A stretch of 64,000 bases of DNA from Pseudomonas sp. R5(2019) (lineage in GTDB: Bacteria > Pseudomonadota > Gammaproteobacteria > Pseudomonadales > Pseudomonadaceae): positions 186,001-250,000 of the forward strand of contig NZ_JAAAMT010000001.1 of NCBI RefSeq assembly GCF_009905435.1. The letters are read 5' to 3'. Position numbers and translations under genes: made by a program. The number at the start of each line of letters is the position of its first letter. Within the stretch, counting starts at the first letter, position 1. Under the pieces are notes generated by a model. That model was not told the DNA's origin, searched no databases, and saw only the letters and a program-made list of their open reading frames with translations. Positions 55,507 through 64,000 of the stretch are shown in pieces.

Positions 55507-57252
55507 ATGACCAAAATGCACAAACAGTCGAGCACCCGCTCCGAACTGGCCGACGCGCTCTTTCGCCTGCGCCGCAGTTTTTACTCGCTGGCAGGGTTCA
55601 GCGGCGTCATCAACGTCTTGATGTTGACTCCCGCCGTGTACATGCTGCAGGTCTATGATCGGGCCCTGGTCAGTAGCAACGTCACGACGCTGATGATGTT
55701 GACCTTTCTGGTGATGGGCCTGTTCTTGCTGATGGCCGCGCTGGAAATGGTCCGCACCCGCGTGCTGATCCGGGTCGGCAACTGCCTCGACATGGACCTC
55801 AACCGACGTATCTTCACCGCTGCCTTCGAGCGCAACCTGAGCCGCGCCGGAGGCAATCCGGCCCAGGCCCTGCAAGATCTCTCGCAGGTTCGCCAGTTCA
55901 TCACCGGCAATGCCCTGTTCGCTTTCTTCGATGCGCCGTGGACGCCGATCTACCTGCTGGTCACCTATCTGATCCACCCGCTGCTCGGACTGCTCACCCT
56001 GATCGGCTCGCTGATTCTGGTGGGCCTGGCTTATCTCACCGAGAAGGCGACGCAAAAGCCGCTGGCCGAAGCCAATCAGGCCGCCCTCTCCTCCGCCCAA
56101 TACGCCAACAACAACCTGCGCAATGCCGAGGTCATCGAGGCCATGGGCATGCTGCCGTCGATCAGCAAGCGCTGGTACCAAAGCCATTTGCGCATTCTGG
56201 AAATGCAGACCCTGGCCTCCGACCGCGCCGCCATGATCAGCAGCACCGGGCGCTTCGTGCGGATCACCTTGCAGTCGCTGATCCTCGGCGCCGGCGCACT
56301 GCTGGCGATCGAAGGCAAGATCACCCCGGGGATGATGATTGCCTGCTCGATCCTCACCGGCCGCGCGCTGGGCCCGGTGGAACAGGTCATCGCGTCATGG
56401 AAGCAACTGCTCGGCTGCCGTTCGGCCTGGGGCCGGCTCAACGAGATGCTGCACGACTATCCGCGCCGGCCACCGAGCATGTCGCTGCAGCGGCCGCTGG
56501 GCATGGTGGCGGTGGAGAATGTGTATGCCGGTGCCCCCGGTACCAACAACACGATTCTGCGCGGGGTGAGCTTCAGCCTTGTCCCCGGCGAAAGCCTTGG
56601 CATTATCGGCCCGTCCGCCTCGGGCAAATCCACCCTCGCCCGCCTGCTGGTTGGCGTCTGGCCGGCGCAGGCCGGCAAGGTGCGCCTGGACGGGGCGGAC
56701 ATGTTCACCTGGAACAAGGGCGAACTTGGCCCCTGGCTCGGCTACCTGCCACAGGACGTGGAGCTGTTCGAGGGCACCATCGCCGACAACATTGCGCGCT
56801 TTGGCGAAGTCGACAGTGACGCGGTCATCCGCGCCGCCAAGAGCGCTGGAGTGCACGAGATGATCCTGCGTTTTCCCCAGGGTTATGACACCCGCCTGGG
56901 CACCGATGGCAGCCCGCTTTCCGGTGGCCAGAAGCAACGCATCGCCTTGGCCCGCGCGCTGTATGGCGAACCCAATCTGATCGTGCTGGATGAGCCGAAC
57001 GCCAACCTGGACGACGTCGGCGAAAAGGCCCTGGTGGATGCGCTGGCCGAACTCAAGGGCCGCGGCGCCACCGTCATTCTGATTTCCCACCGTCCCAACG
57101 TGCTCTGCGCCGTCGATAAGGTGCTGATGCTGCGCGACGGCGGCGTGCAGATGCTCGGCACACGTGATGAAGTATTCACAGCGCTGCGCAAGGCCAGTGT
57201 GATGCCTGCAGGCGCATCGACTCCGCTGGCCTCCGTCAAAGCACGGGAGTGA
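55507..57252 (+). CDS. Type I secretion ABC transporter (PrtD/HlyB family)
   Basis: Inner-membrane exporter ATPase of 581 residues. N-terminal membrane domain: RRSFYSLAGFSGVINVLMLT, and VYMLQVYDRALVSSN typical of PrtD/AprD. ATPase domain: Walker A GPSASGKST (about residue 357), WLGYLPQDVELFEGTIADNI, signature LSGGQKQR, Walker B LIVLDEPNANLD and H-loop LISHRP. No C39 peptidase domain, as expected for RTX substrates without a leader. ATG 55507 or 55516 may be the start; GAGAGGG suits both. Followed six bases later by the HlyD gene. Its likely cargo is the divergent RTX peroxidase. Confidence 0.93.
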   Translation: MTKMHKQSSTRSELADALFRLRRSFYSLAGFSGVINVLMLTPAVYMLQVYDRALVSSNVTTLMMLTFLVMGLFLLMAALEMVRTRVLIRVGNCLDMDLNRRIFTAAFERNLSRAGGNPAQALQDLSQVRQFITGNALFAFFDAPWTPIYLLVTYLIHPLLGLLTLIGSLILVGLAYLTEKATQKPLAEANQAALSSAQYANNNLRNAEVIEAMGMLPSISKRWYQSHLRILEMQTLASDRAAMISSTGRFVRITLQSLILGAGALLAIEGKITPGMMIACSILTGRALGPVEQVIASWKQLLGCRSAWGRLNEMLHDYPRRPPSMSLQRPLGMVAVENVYAGAPGTNNTILRGVSFSLVPGESLGIIGPSASGKSTLARLLVGVWPAQAGKVRLDGADMFTWNKGELGPWLGYLPQDVELFEGTIADNIARFGEVDSDAVIRAAKSAGVHEMILRFPQGYDTRLGTDGSPLSGGQKQRIALARALYGEPNLIVLDEPNANLDDVGEKALVDALAELKGRGATVILISHRPNVLCAVDKVLMLRDGGVQMLGTRDEVFTALRKASVMPAGASTPLASVKARE

Positions 57253-57258
57253 CCGATC

Positions 57259-58599
57259 ATGCAAATGAGCCAACACACCGAAATGATTCCCTCCGATCCC
57301 AAGAGCCTGATCGATCGGGATGTCCGTAAACCCGCGCGGTTGGGCATTTGGCTGGTCATCGCCGGCTTCGGCGGCTTTCTCCTGTGGTCCTGGCTGGCGC
57401 CGCTGGATGCCGGCGTGGTAGCGACAGGCACGGTCAAAGTCACCAGCAATCGCAAGGCCGTGCAGCATCTGAGCGGCGGCACAGTGGAAGCCATTCTCGT
57501 CCGCGAAGGCGATGTCGTGACAAAAGGCCAGGAGGTGGTTCGCCTCGACGCGTTGCGTGCCATTGCCGAACAGGGTGCGGTCAGCGCGCAGTACATCGTC
57601 AGCAAGACCGTGGAAAACCGCCTGGAAGCGGAACGCGACGGCCGCGATGTGGTGACCTACGATCCCGAATTGCTCAAGCGCTTCAAGGATGACCAGCGCC
57701 TGGTGGCCGCCATGGACTTGCAACAGCGCCTGCTGGACACCCGGCGCGCCGGTCTCGCTGGCGAAATCAGCATCCTCCAGGAAAACCTGACGGCGTCGGC
57801 GGTGCAGCTCAAGGGCCTGCAGCAGGTGTATGGCGCCCGCGCCTCGCAGATCAACTTCCTCAACCAGGAACTACAAGGTACCCGCGTGCTGACGGCCGAA
57901 GGCTATGTGCCGCGCAACCGCCTGCTGGAGCTGGAACGCAGCAATGCCGACCTCTCCGCCGGCCAGGCCGAGAACCTCAACAACATCGCTCGCGTGCGTA
58001 GTCAGACCACCGAAATCAAGCTGCGCATCCTGCAGCGCCAGCACGATTACCTGAAGGAAGTCGAATCGCAGCTGACCGACACCGCCAAGGAAAACACCAC
58101 CCTGGCCGACCGCTTGCGCGCTCTGGACTATGAAGTGACCCACACGGTGATTCGATCGCCCATCGATGGCATGGTCCAGTCCCTGAGCATTGCCACCGTC
58201 GGCGGGATAATTCAGCCCGGCTTCAAGATCATGGAAATCGTTCCGGTCAACGAACCGCTGCAGGTCGACGCGATGATTCCCGTACAGGCCATCGACAAGA
58301 TGGTCCCCGGCCTTGCCGTGGACATTGCCTTCCCGGCCTTCAACCATGCCCAGACGCCAAACATCCCCGGCCGCGTGAAAACCATCTCTGCCGACCGCCT
58401 GCTCGACGAGGAAAGCAAGCAACCGTTCTATCTGGCTCAGGTGGAAGTCACGCCCGATGGCATGAGTCTGCTTGGCAGCAATCACATTCGCCCCGGCATG
58501 CCCGCCAGCGTCACCATCAAGACTGGCGAGCGTAACCTGTTGAGCTATCTACTCAAACCGATGCTCGACCGTGTGGACAGCTCCTTCAAGGAACAATGA
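57259..58599 (+). CDS. Type I secretion membrane-fusion protein (HlyD/PrtE family)
   Basis: Adaptor of 446 residues linking the ABC protein to the outer-membrane channel. It has one N-terminal membrane helix (LGIWLVIAGFGGFLLWSWLA, about residues 30-50), the lipoyl-like half VVATGTVKVTSNRKAVQHLS, a long coiled-coil region (about 90-290) and the second half YEVTHTVIRSPIDGMVQSLS, then RPGMPASVTIKTGERNLLSY near the C-terminus. GGGAGTGACC precedes ATG 57259. Next gene begins two bases after its stop. Confidence 0.93.
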   Translation: MQMSQHTEMIPSDPKSLIDRDVRKPARLGIWLVIAGFGGFLLWSWLAPLDAGVVATGTVKVTSNRKAVQHLSGGTVEAILVREGDVVTKGQEVVRLDALRAIAEQGAVSAQYIVSKTVENRLEAERDGRDVVTYDPELLKRFKDDQRLVAAMDLQQRLLDTRRAGLAGEISILQENLTASAVQLKGLQQVYGARASQINFLNQELQGTRVLTAEGYVPRNRLLELERSNADLSAGQAENLNNIARVRSQTTEIKLRILQRQHDYLKEVESQLTDTAKENTTLADRLRALDYEVTHTVIRSPIDGMVQSLSIATVGGIIQPGFKIMEIVPVNEPLQVDAMIPVQAIDKMVPGLAVDIAFPAFNHAQTPNIPGRVKTISADRLLDEESKQPFYLAQVEVTPDGMSLLGSNHIRPGMPASVTIKTGERNLLSYLLKPMLDRVDSSFKEQ

Positions 58600-58600
58600 A

Positions 58601-59929
58601 ATGGACCGTCATTGCCTGTTCTTCTGCCTGCTGGGGCTGTCCCTGCCGGCCAGCGCCATGGACCTCAAACAAGCTTGGGATCTGTTGCAGTACCAAGGCC
58701 CTATCTACCGCGCCGCAGTGCATGAAAAAGAGGCCGGCGGGGAAAACCGCGCCATCGGCAAGGCCGGCCTGCTACCGCAGATCAATGCCTCGGCCTACGG
58801 AAACAAGGTCAATGGCTCCCAACGCCAGAACGACATCGACAACGATCTGGACTACAACTCCAAGGGCGCTAACGTGCGCCTGCGCCAGCCGCTGTTCAAC
58901 AAACAGAAGATGGCCGAGTACCGCCAAGGTAAGCAGCGTGCCGACTACAGCGTCGCGGTGTTCGATGCCAAGACTCAGGACGCCGCGGTGCGCCTGGCCG
59001 AAAGCTATTTCGACGTGCTCCTGGCCAGCGAAACCATCGTCCTGGCCAAGTCCAAGCTGAGAGCCTTCGATGAGCAACTCGCCTCGGCGAAACGGCGCAT
59101 GGAGCTGGGGGCCGGCACCGTCACCGACATCGACGAGTCGGTCGCTCGCCGCGACCTCGCCGAGGCCGAGCTGATCGAAGCGCAGGACAACTTGGTCAAC
59201 GCGCGCCGCAAGCTTGAGGAATATATCGGTGAAACCCCCGAATCGCTGACCACCTTACGTCCGAGCTTCGATACACCACCGCTGCTACCGAGCAACCTGC
59301 AGGACTGGCTGGTCAAAGCCCAGGCCGATAGCCCGCTGATCCATGCGCGCCGTTATAGCAGCGACCTCGCCGAAGAAGAAGTGAAGCGCGCCAAGGCCGG
59401 CCACTGGCCAACACTGGATTTCATTGCCGGCTACACCGCGGGCGAGAGCCAATCAATCTCCGAGTTGAATCAACGCAACCGCTACGGCTCAATCGGGCTG
59501 GAAGTAAATTTCCCGCTGTTCAACGGTGGCGGCGTCAGCGCGCTGGCACGCCAGGCCAGTGCCAATAGAGAAAAGGCCCTGGACGAGCTCGACGCCACGC
59601 GACAGGAAGTCATCTCCGGAACCACCCGTGAGTATCGCGGCGTACAGAGCGGCGCCAAACGTATTAACGCGCTGGAGAAGGCAGTAGAGTCCAGCGAACG
59701 CTCACTGACTTCGACACGCAAGGGCTTCAAAGAGGGAGGCACCAGCACCAACTCGGAAGTCCTCAATGCCGAAGAGCTGCTCTTCGTTGCGCGCCACGAT
59801 CTGTTCGAGGCCAAGTTGCGCTATTTGATGTCGCGCCTGCGCCTGGCCTCTTCGGTGGGCAGTCTGGGCGACGACGATATCGACCAGATCAACAACTACC
59901 TCGGCCCGGAACTGCTGGTCACCAACTAA
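58601..59929 (+). CDS. Type I secretion outer-membrane protein (TolC/PrtF family)
   Basis: Outer-membrane channel of 442 residues. ATG 58601 begins a signal peptide (MDRHCLFFCLLGLSLPASA) followed by MDLKQAWDLLQYQGPIYRAA. TolC repeats are seen in RLAESYFDVLLASETIVLAK and ELGAGTVTDIDESVARRDLA, and again in the second half as GLEVNFPLFNGGGVSALARQ. AAGGAACAATGA at the end of hlyD serves as ribosome site. Completes a three-gene export system divergent from the peroxidase. Confidence 0.92.
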   Translation: MDRHCLFFCLLGLSLPASAMDLKQAWDLLQYQGPIYRAAVHEKEAGGENRAIGKAGLLPQINASAYGNKVNGSQRQNDIDNDLDYNSKGANVRLRQPLFNKQKMAEYRQGKQRADYSVAVFDAKTQDAAVRLAESYFDVLLASETIVLAKSKLRAFDEQLASAKRRMELGAGTVTDIDESVARRDLAEAELIEAQDNLVNARRKLEEYIGETPESLTTLRPSFDTPPLLPSNLQDWLVKAQADSPLIHARRYSSDLAEEEVKRAKAGHWPTLDFIAGYTAGESQSISELNQRNRYGSIGLEVNFPLFNGGGVSALARQASANREKALDELDATRQEVISGTTREYRGVQSGAKRINALEKAVESSERSLTSTRKGFKEGGTSTNSEVLNAEELLFVARHDLFEAKLRYLMSRLRLASSVGSLGDDDIDQINNYLGPELLVTN

Positions 59930-59983
59930 CTTTCTCGCCTGGCGCTCACGGATGAACATTCAGTACCGCGTCCAGACAAAGTC

Positions 59984-60394
59984 ATGATCGACCAGCAGTT
60001 CTGGATCGAGGGCCGCAATCAGTGTGCCTCCGCGCCTGCGCCCAAGGCGTGCACGATCCGAAGTTATGCCGAGCGCGCGCACCTGCTACGCCAAGGCTCG
60101 GCAATTGTGAGAACCAAGGATCCAGACAGACTCACCGAAGGCCCCCTGGCTTTTCGTTGTGCAGGGTTTAACACGCTGATTGCCGCCACCTTCTTTAGCA
60201 CGCAACCTGGTGTCGTGTACCTGAAATGGGCAAACACCTCGGTCACTCTGAGCCAGGTGCAGAGTGATTCGGGAACCCAATACATTGGCAAGGATTACTT
60301 GGGGAACTACAGCTTCTGGCAAAACGGCAACGTGGTCCTTTTCCAGAAGCCAGGCTCAGGGGAAATGAGTTGTACGGCCGAGCCGGTCGGCTGA
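59984..60394 (+). pseudogene. 5'-truncated DUF1311/LprI plus MliC-like lysozyme inhibitor protein
   Basis: The 136-residue frame starts in the middle of a DUF1311-like segment (DQQFWIEGRNQCASA, KACTIRSYAERAHLLRQGSA) and continues with an MliC-type domain (PLAFRCAGFNTLIAATFF, SVTLSQVQSDSGTQYIGK, SFWQNGNVVLFQK, GEMSCTAEPVG). Proteins with this pair of domains normally have a signal peptide and a fuller DUF1311 region; neither is present in the 54 bases before the ATG or in another frame. MliC proteins protect peptidoglycan from C-type lysozyme in the periplasm, so the truncated form would not reach its site. It could still be a differently annotated cytoplasmic protein. Confidence 0.6.
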
Positions 60395-60510
60395 TTTCTT
60401 CAGTAAACATGGCGCGCTGCGCCGACGCCAACCGCCCGAACGGCAGCGGGAATTTTTGGCGGTCGGCAAAAACACTCTCCCGATCACAATGCGTGTACGA
60501 GCTAACGGCC

Positions 60511-61836
60511 CTATAGCAAGAACTGATTTACTGGCCGCTCAAACCCCAGGTGTTCGCGGAGCGTCAAGCCTTCGTATTCCGTACGGAAGATGCCCCGGCG
60601 CTGCAGCTCAGGAACCACCTTCTCGGCGAAGTCCGTCACCCCGTGAGGAACGTCCGAGAACATGATGATGAAGCCGTCGGAGCCTCCCTCGACGAGCCAT
60701 CGCTGCATGTCGTCAGCAATCATGGCTGGGGTGCCCACGAAGCTCAGGCCCGTGTGACTGCCCGCCTTTGCGGCAAGGTCGCGAATCGTGATGCCAGGTT
60801 CTGCGGCCAACTCCATGATCTGGCTGCGTTGGGTCTTGTTTGCATTGGTTTGCGGGATCGGAGGCAGCGGCCCATCCGGATCGTATTTGGAAACGTCGTA
60901 ATCAAGCATCTGACAGAGCGAGCGAATGCCGCTTTCGTAGTGAACCAGGCTATCGAGCTTGACACGTCGTGCCACTGCTTCCTGCAGCGTATCGCCGACC
61001 ACGACAAAAGCTGCCGGGGTGATCTTGATATCGTCGCGGGATCGGCCGGCTGCGACGGCGCGTCCTTTGACGTCTTCATAAAAGGCTTTGCCGGCATCAA
61101 GGTTCGGTACCGCGGCGAACACCCATTCAGCGGTCTCGGCGGCGAGCTGGCGTCCGGCATCCGATCCCCCCGCCTGCACAATGACAGGTCGTCCCTGGGG
61201 TGGTCGGGCGATATTCAGCGGGCCTCTCACACTAAAGTTCGGCCCCTTGTGATTGAGCACATGCATTCGAGTCGGGTCGAAGTAAACGCCGCTTTCCTTG
61301 TTCCTGACAAAGGCATCGTCCTCGAAACTGTCCCACAGCCCGGTCACGACGTCGTAAAACTCCCGTGCTCGGGCATAGCGCGAGCCATGCTCAGGCTGCT
61401 CGCTGAGGCCAAAATTGAGGGCAGATTCGGGGTTCGAGGTGGTGACGATATTCCACCCCGCTCGTCCGCCACTGATGTGGTCAAGCGACGCGAATCGGCG
61501 GGCAACGTGATAGGGCTCGTCGTAGGTCGTCGATGCAGTTGCGACCAGACCGATATGCTGAGTGGAAGCGGCGAGCGCCGAAAGCAGGGTGAAGGGCTCA
61601 AATGAAGTCACGGTGTGACTACGACGCAACGCTTCCATCGGCATGTTCAGCACACCCAGATGATCGGCCATGAAGAATGCATCAAAGCAGGCCGCCTCCA
61701 AAGTCTGCGCCAGGGAGCGCAGAAGCGGGAAATTAAAGTTCGCATCAGCGGCCGCATCCGGGTAGCGCCACGATCCCGTGTGAATAGCGACTGGGCGCAT
61801 GAAGGCTGCCAGGTGCAGTTGTTTTTTCAAGTTCAT
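60511..61836 (-). CDS. FMN-dependent monooxygenase, NtaA/SnaA/DszA family
   Basis: Luciferase-like monooxygenase of 441 residues that uses FMNH2 supplied by a separate reductase. It shows HLAAFMRPVAIHTGSWRYPD, ACFDAFFMADHLGVLNMPME, FEPFTLLSALAASTQHIGLV, SGGRAGWNIVTTSNPESALN and GTPAMIADDMQRWLVEGGSD, all characteristic of the NtaA/SnaA/DszA group. Substrates of this group include nitrilotriacetate, EDTA, sulfonates and other xenobiotics; which one applies cannot be read here. Transcribed away from the LysR gene, which may regulate it. No reductase gene is adjacent. Confidence 0.87.
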   Translation of the reverse strand: MNLKKQLHLAAFMRPVAIHTGSWRYPDAAADANFNFPLLRSLAQTLEAACFDAFFMADHLGVLNMPMEALRRSHTVTSFEPFTLLSALAASTQHIGLVATASTTYDEPYHVARRFASLDHISGGRAGWNIVTTSNPESALNFGLSEQPEHGSRYARAREFYDVVTGLWDSFEDDAFVRNKESGVYFDPTRMHVLNHKGPNFSVRGPLNIARPPQGRPVIVQAGGSDAGRQLAAETAEWVFAAVPNLDAGKAFYEDVKGRAVAAGRSRDDIKITPAAFVVVGDTLQEAVARRVKLDSLVHYESGIRSLCQMLDYDVSKYDPDGPLPPIPQTNANKTQRSQIMELAAEPGITIRDLAAKAGSHTGLSFVGTPAMIADDMQRWLVEGGSDGFIIMFSDVPHGVTDFAEKVVPELQRRGIFRTEYEGLTLREHLGFERPVNQFLL

Positions 61837-62011
61837 AAAGCCTCACCAGGTTGTTTCTCCCTATGGACGGTCGGCGGCAGAGCCACTTCGTGACAACCCA
61901 CCACCTCTTGCACCGTCCTCCAATCGACCTCTATGCTAAGGTAGCGTTCAAGATCGATAAACCGCCTACAATTCGCAGATAGGTAGCATTTATTTCCACC
62001 CGGTTGAGACT
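61837..62011. promoter_or_regulatory. Divergent promoter region, monooxygenase and LysR regulator
   Basis: Contains GCTAAGGTAGC (a 4-base-arm inverted repeat) and a looser dyad GTAGCG ... CGCCTAC over about 30 bases (about 61940-61968), in the place where a LysR-type regulator would bind. Assignment is tentative. Confidence 0.35.
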
Positions 62012-62914
62012 ATGACATCCGAAGATTCGTTTAGCGGGATCAACATTTTTCTCGTCACCGCACGTTCGGCCACCTTCACTGAAGCCGCGGAACGGTTGGG
62101 GATAACCAAATCCGCCGTGGGTAAGGCGATTGCCAGGCTTGAAGGTCGGCTGGGCACCAGCCTCTTTTACAGGTCGACCAGGAAACTTTCCCTCTCCCCC
62201 GACGGGGAGGCTTACTTGGCTGTGTGGTCATCCGCACTAGACGAGATCAAGGCGGCAGAAACGAATTTCGGCAGTCGATTCGGCGAACCCGCCGGTCGCT
62301 TGCGTGTAGACATGCCGGTCGCGTTTGGAAAACAGATGATCTTGCCAGTGCTCTTGGACATGGCGAGTCAATTTCCCCGGTTGCACCTCACCCTTTCCTT
62401 CTCAGATCGAATCAACGACATCACGGACGGGGGCATCGACGTAGCCATTCGGCTCGGCGGCGTCGACGACGTCCCAGGCCTGGTGGCAAGAGCACTGACG
62501 GCACAGCGGTGGGTCATCTGTGCGACGCCTGGCTATCTCGACCGCTATGGAACTCCAACGACGCTGGACGAATTGAAAGACCACCGCTCGATCGTTGGCT
62601 ATAGGGGCGGGAGCACCTTGGCCTGGAAGTTCACTGTCGATGGCAGCACGGTGAAGTACGCACCGCCACCGACCTATCAGTTCGACGACGCCGATGCCAT
62701 GATCCTGGCGACCAAGCATGGGCTCGGTCTGTGCCAGATGCCGATGTGCCTCTTTCAGGACGCTATCGACCAAGGGGAGATAGTCCCTGTTCTCCAGGAC
62801 CTGGAACCGTCCCCAATTGAGGTGCACGCTTTATGGTCGAAGACGAACCACCTGCGCCCCAAGATCCGGCACTTTATCGACGCACTCATTGATCTATTTA
62901 ATACCCGGGCCTAA
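62012..62914 (+). CDS. LysR-family transcriptional regulator
   Basis: LTTR of 300 residues. N-terminal helix-turn-helix: FTEAAERLGITKSAVGKAIA and RLEGRLGTSLFYRSTRKLSL. The effector domain begins GRLRVDMPVAFGKQMILPVL, then FSDRINDITDGGIDVAIRLG, as in the CrgA/DmlR-like subgroup. It is divergent from the monooxygenase and likely controls it and itself. Its stop overlaps the converging small gene by a few bases. Confidence 0.92.
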   Translation: MTSEDSFSGINIFLVTARSATFTEAAERLGITKSAVGKAIARLEGRLGTSLFYRSTRKLSLSPDGEAYLAVWSSALDEIKAAETNFGSRFGEPAGRLRVDMPVAFGKQMILPVLLDMASQFPRLHLTLSFSDRINDITDGGIDVAIRLGGVDDVPGLVARALTAQRWVICATPGYLDRYGTPTTLDELKDHRSIVGYRGGSTLAWKFTVDGSTVKYAPPPTYQFDDADAMILATKHGLGLCQMPMCLFQDAIDQGEIVPVLQDLEPSPIEVHALWSKTNHLRPKIRHFIDALIDLFNTRA

Positions 62915-63156
62915 GTGCCGAGGGCATTTATGTAGTCAGGCTCAATGCCGAAGCGCGGCAACTGATGCACCTGCTGCAGATCTGACTCAGCCCTTTCGCA
63001 CAGGGAAACCTCAATGGCCATGAGACCGCTGATACGATCCAGTTCAAGCTCACACTCGGCAAGGCGACGGGTCAACGCCAGATTTATAGCATTCAATTCC
63101 TCCATCGCTTGATCTGCGAGAAGGCGATTGATCACTCTACTCAACCCAAAAAACAT
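62911..63156 (-). CDS. Small coiled-coil hypothetical protein
   Basis: 81 residues: MFFGLSRVINRLLADQAMEE, then a Leu/Glu/Arg-rich helical stretch (LALTRRLAECELELDRISGL) and IEPDYINALGT at the end. No family recognised; no signal peptide. It converges on the LysR gene with overlapping stops. GGAGGACGAAGC upstream of ATG 63156 is a good ribosome site, which argues that it is a real gene. Confidence 0.5.
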   Translation of the reverse strand: MFFGLSRVINRLLADQAMEELNAINLALTRRLAECELELDRISGLMAIEVSLCERAESDLQQVHQLPRFGIEPDYINALGT

Positions 63157-63267
63157 AGCTTCGTCCTCCCGGTAAAGGCATGACCACTCCAGACAAACAA
63201 CGGCTGTGGGAGATTGATTGAAGCCAAACCTGCCCCGCCGAAGCAGCGGAGCAGGTCGTCAGCAGGC

Positions 63268-64000
63268 TTACTTGACTACGATGCCCGTACCGCGGCCACG
63301 CGGATCAGAGGCGGTTTCGACAGACTTGCCGTTGACCTTGATTGCCTGGATATCGCCGAGCAACCAGCCTTGGTCTTCGATGGTGTAACCCATGGTTTTG
63401 AGCTCATCGGCGACCTTGCCAGTCAGAGGCGCATAGGAGTCGAAGTAGATCGTATCTTTGGGGAGCAGCTGGTGATGAACGCGCTGCGCGGCAACCGCTT
63501 TGGCAATCGGCATGTTGAAGTCGTAGACGTCGTTGAGCACTTGGAAAATCGAGGTGAAAATCCGCGAACCACCCGGTGTACCTACGACCAGATCGACCTG
63601 ACCATCGCGAGTCACAATGGTGGGACTCATCGAAGACAGCATGCGCTTGCCGGGTTCGATGGCATTGGCATCAGTACCCAAGACCCCGAAGCCATTCGCG
63701 GCGCCTGGCTTGGCGCTGAAGTCGTCCATTTCATCGTTCAGGAGGAAGCCAGCGCCCGCGACCACCACGCCGTTGCCGTAGTCGAAGTTCAACGTGTAGG
63801 TGTTGCTGACTGCGTTGCCGTCAGCATCGACGATCGAGAAGTGAGTCGTCTGGTGCGACTCCAGGCCCGGGCGGACGCTTTCTGTCGCAGAGATCGCATC
63901 AGGGTTGACCTCCGAGGCGCGCTGCTTGATGTAGGCTGGGTCAATCAGCTTGTCCACGGGCACCTTCGCGAAATCAGGGTCACCCATATAGTTCGCCCGG
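63268..64000 (-). CDS. ggt: Gamma-glutamyltransferase (5' part beyond window)
   Basis: C-terminal 243 residues of a periplasmic gamma-glutamyltranspeptidase precursor. The small-subunit start with the Thr nucleophile is in LESHQTTHFSIVDADGNAVS; the oxyanion and substrate motifs are GKRMLSSMSPTIVTRDG and VVGTPGGSRIFTSIFQVLND. It ends DPRGRGTGIVVK. The frame is open to the window edge (RANYMGDPDFAKV), so most of the large subunit lies outside. Cleaves glutathione and other gamma-glutamyl compounds. Confidence 0.93.
   Translation of the reverse strand, partial: RANYMGDPDFAKVPVDKLIDPAYIKQRASEVNPDAISATESVRPGLESHQTTHFSIVDADGNAVSNTYTLNFDYGNGVVVAGAGFLLNDEMDDFSAKPGAANGFGVLGTDANAIEPGKRMLSSMSPTIVTRDGQVDLVVGTPGGSRIFTSIFQVLNDVYDFNMPIAKAVAAQRVHHQLLPKDTIYFDSYAPLTGKVADELKTMGYTIEDQGWLLGDIQAIKVNGKSVETASDPRGRGTGIVVK

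Overview
The window looks like a Pseudomonas chromosome segment (fluorescens/putida group is my guess). The support is an OprD-family porin with a typical N-terminus, a giant RTX heme peroxidase of the P. putida PehA kind next to its type I secretion genes, GC-rich codon usage, and IS5/IS1182/IS630-type insertion sequences. No ribosomal or tRNA gene fixes the species.

Layout. (1) 1-4.7 kb: a suf Fe-S assembly block (sufD partial, sufC, sufB, a Rieske ferredoxin) with a divergent sufR-type regulator that is frameshifted and cut short. (2) 4.7-6.3 kb: a bufferin (copper-binding RiPP) operon in which only the precursor bufA is whole; bufB, bufC and the DoxX gene are fused or shortened by internal deletions. 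(3) 6.6-15.98 kb (+): a Liv-type ABC importer (livG, livF, binding protein, livH, livM), an acyl-CoA synthetase, an SDR, a MaoC-type hydratase and a nitroreductase. (4) 25.86-16.1 kb (-): a nine-gene operon with two crotonases, two pimeloyl-CoA-type acyl-CoA dehydrogenases, EtfBA, 3-hydroxyacyl-CoA dehydrogenase, thiolase and glutaryl-CoA dehydrogenase. (5) 26.0-32.5 kb (+): aliA, badH, badI, aliB, badR and an OprD porin. Blocks 3-5 together encode uptake of a carboxylate, CoA activation, conversion of cyclohexanecarboxyl-CoA to pimeloyl-CoA, beta-oxidation to glutaryl-CoA and on to crotonyl-CoA. The importer promoter and the divergent promoter between blocks 4 and 5 carry the same 18-bp operator-like sequence overlapping the -35 boxes, which suggests one BadR regulon.

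(6) 32.5-34.8 kb: an IS1182 remnant, a broken AAHS-type MFS transporter and an IS5-type element. (7) 34.9-43.7 kb (+): a compact six-gene biosynthetic cluster I cannot match to a named pathway: ATP-grasp ligase, cupin plus heme-oxygenase-like diiron protein, an unusually fused full-length ABC exporter, an acyltransferase-like protein, a 2-oxoglutarate/Fe(II) oxygenase and a class IV aminotransferase, ended by a strong terminator and preceded by a possible 48-residue peptide gene. This is the best candidate for an undescribed system. (8) 43.7-44.2 kb: an IS630 remnant with internal deletions. (9) 44.3-59.9 kb: a 3532-residue tandem animal-type heme peroxidase/RTX protein (-) with divergent type I secretion genes (+); a G-quadruplex-like tract lies between them. 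(10) 60-64 kb: a truncated DUF1311/MliC-like gene, an FMN monooxygenase with divergent LysR regulator, a small coiled-coil protein, and the 3' part of a gamma-glutamyltransferase gene.

A recurring oddity is the number of short-range internal deletions in otherwise recognisable genes (sufR, bufB, bufC/bufD, the IS630 remnant, the MliC-like gene). They could be real decay or assembly error, and read-level checking would tell.
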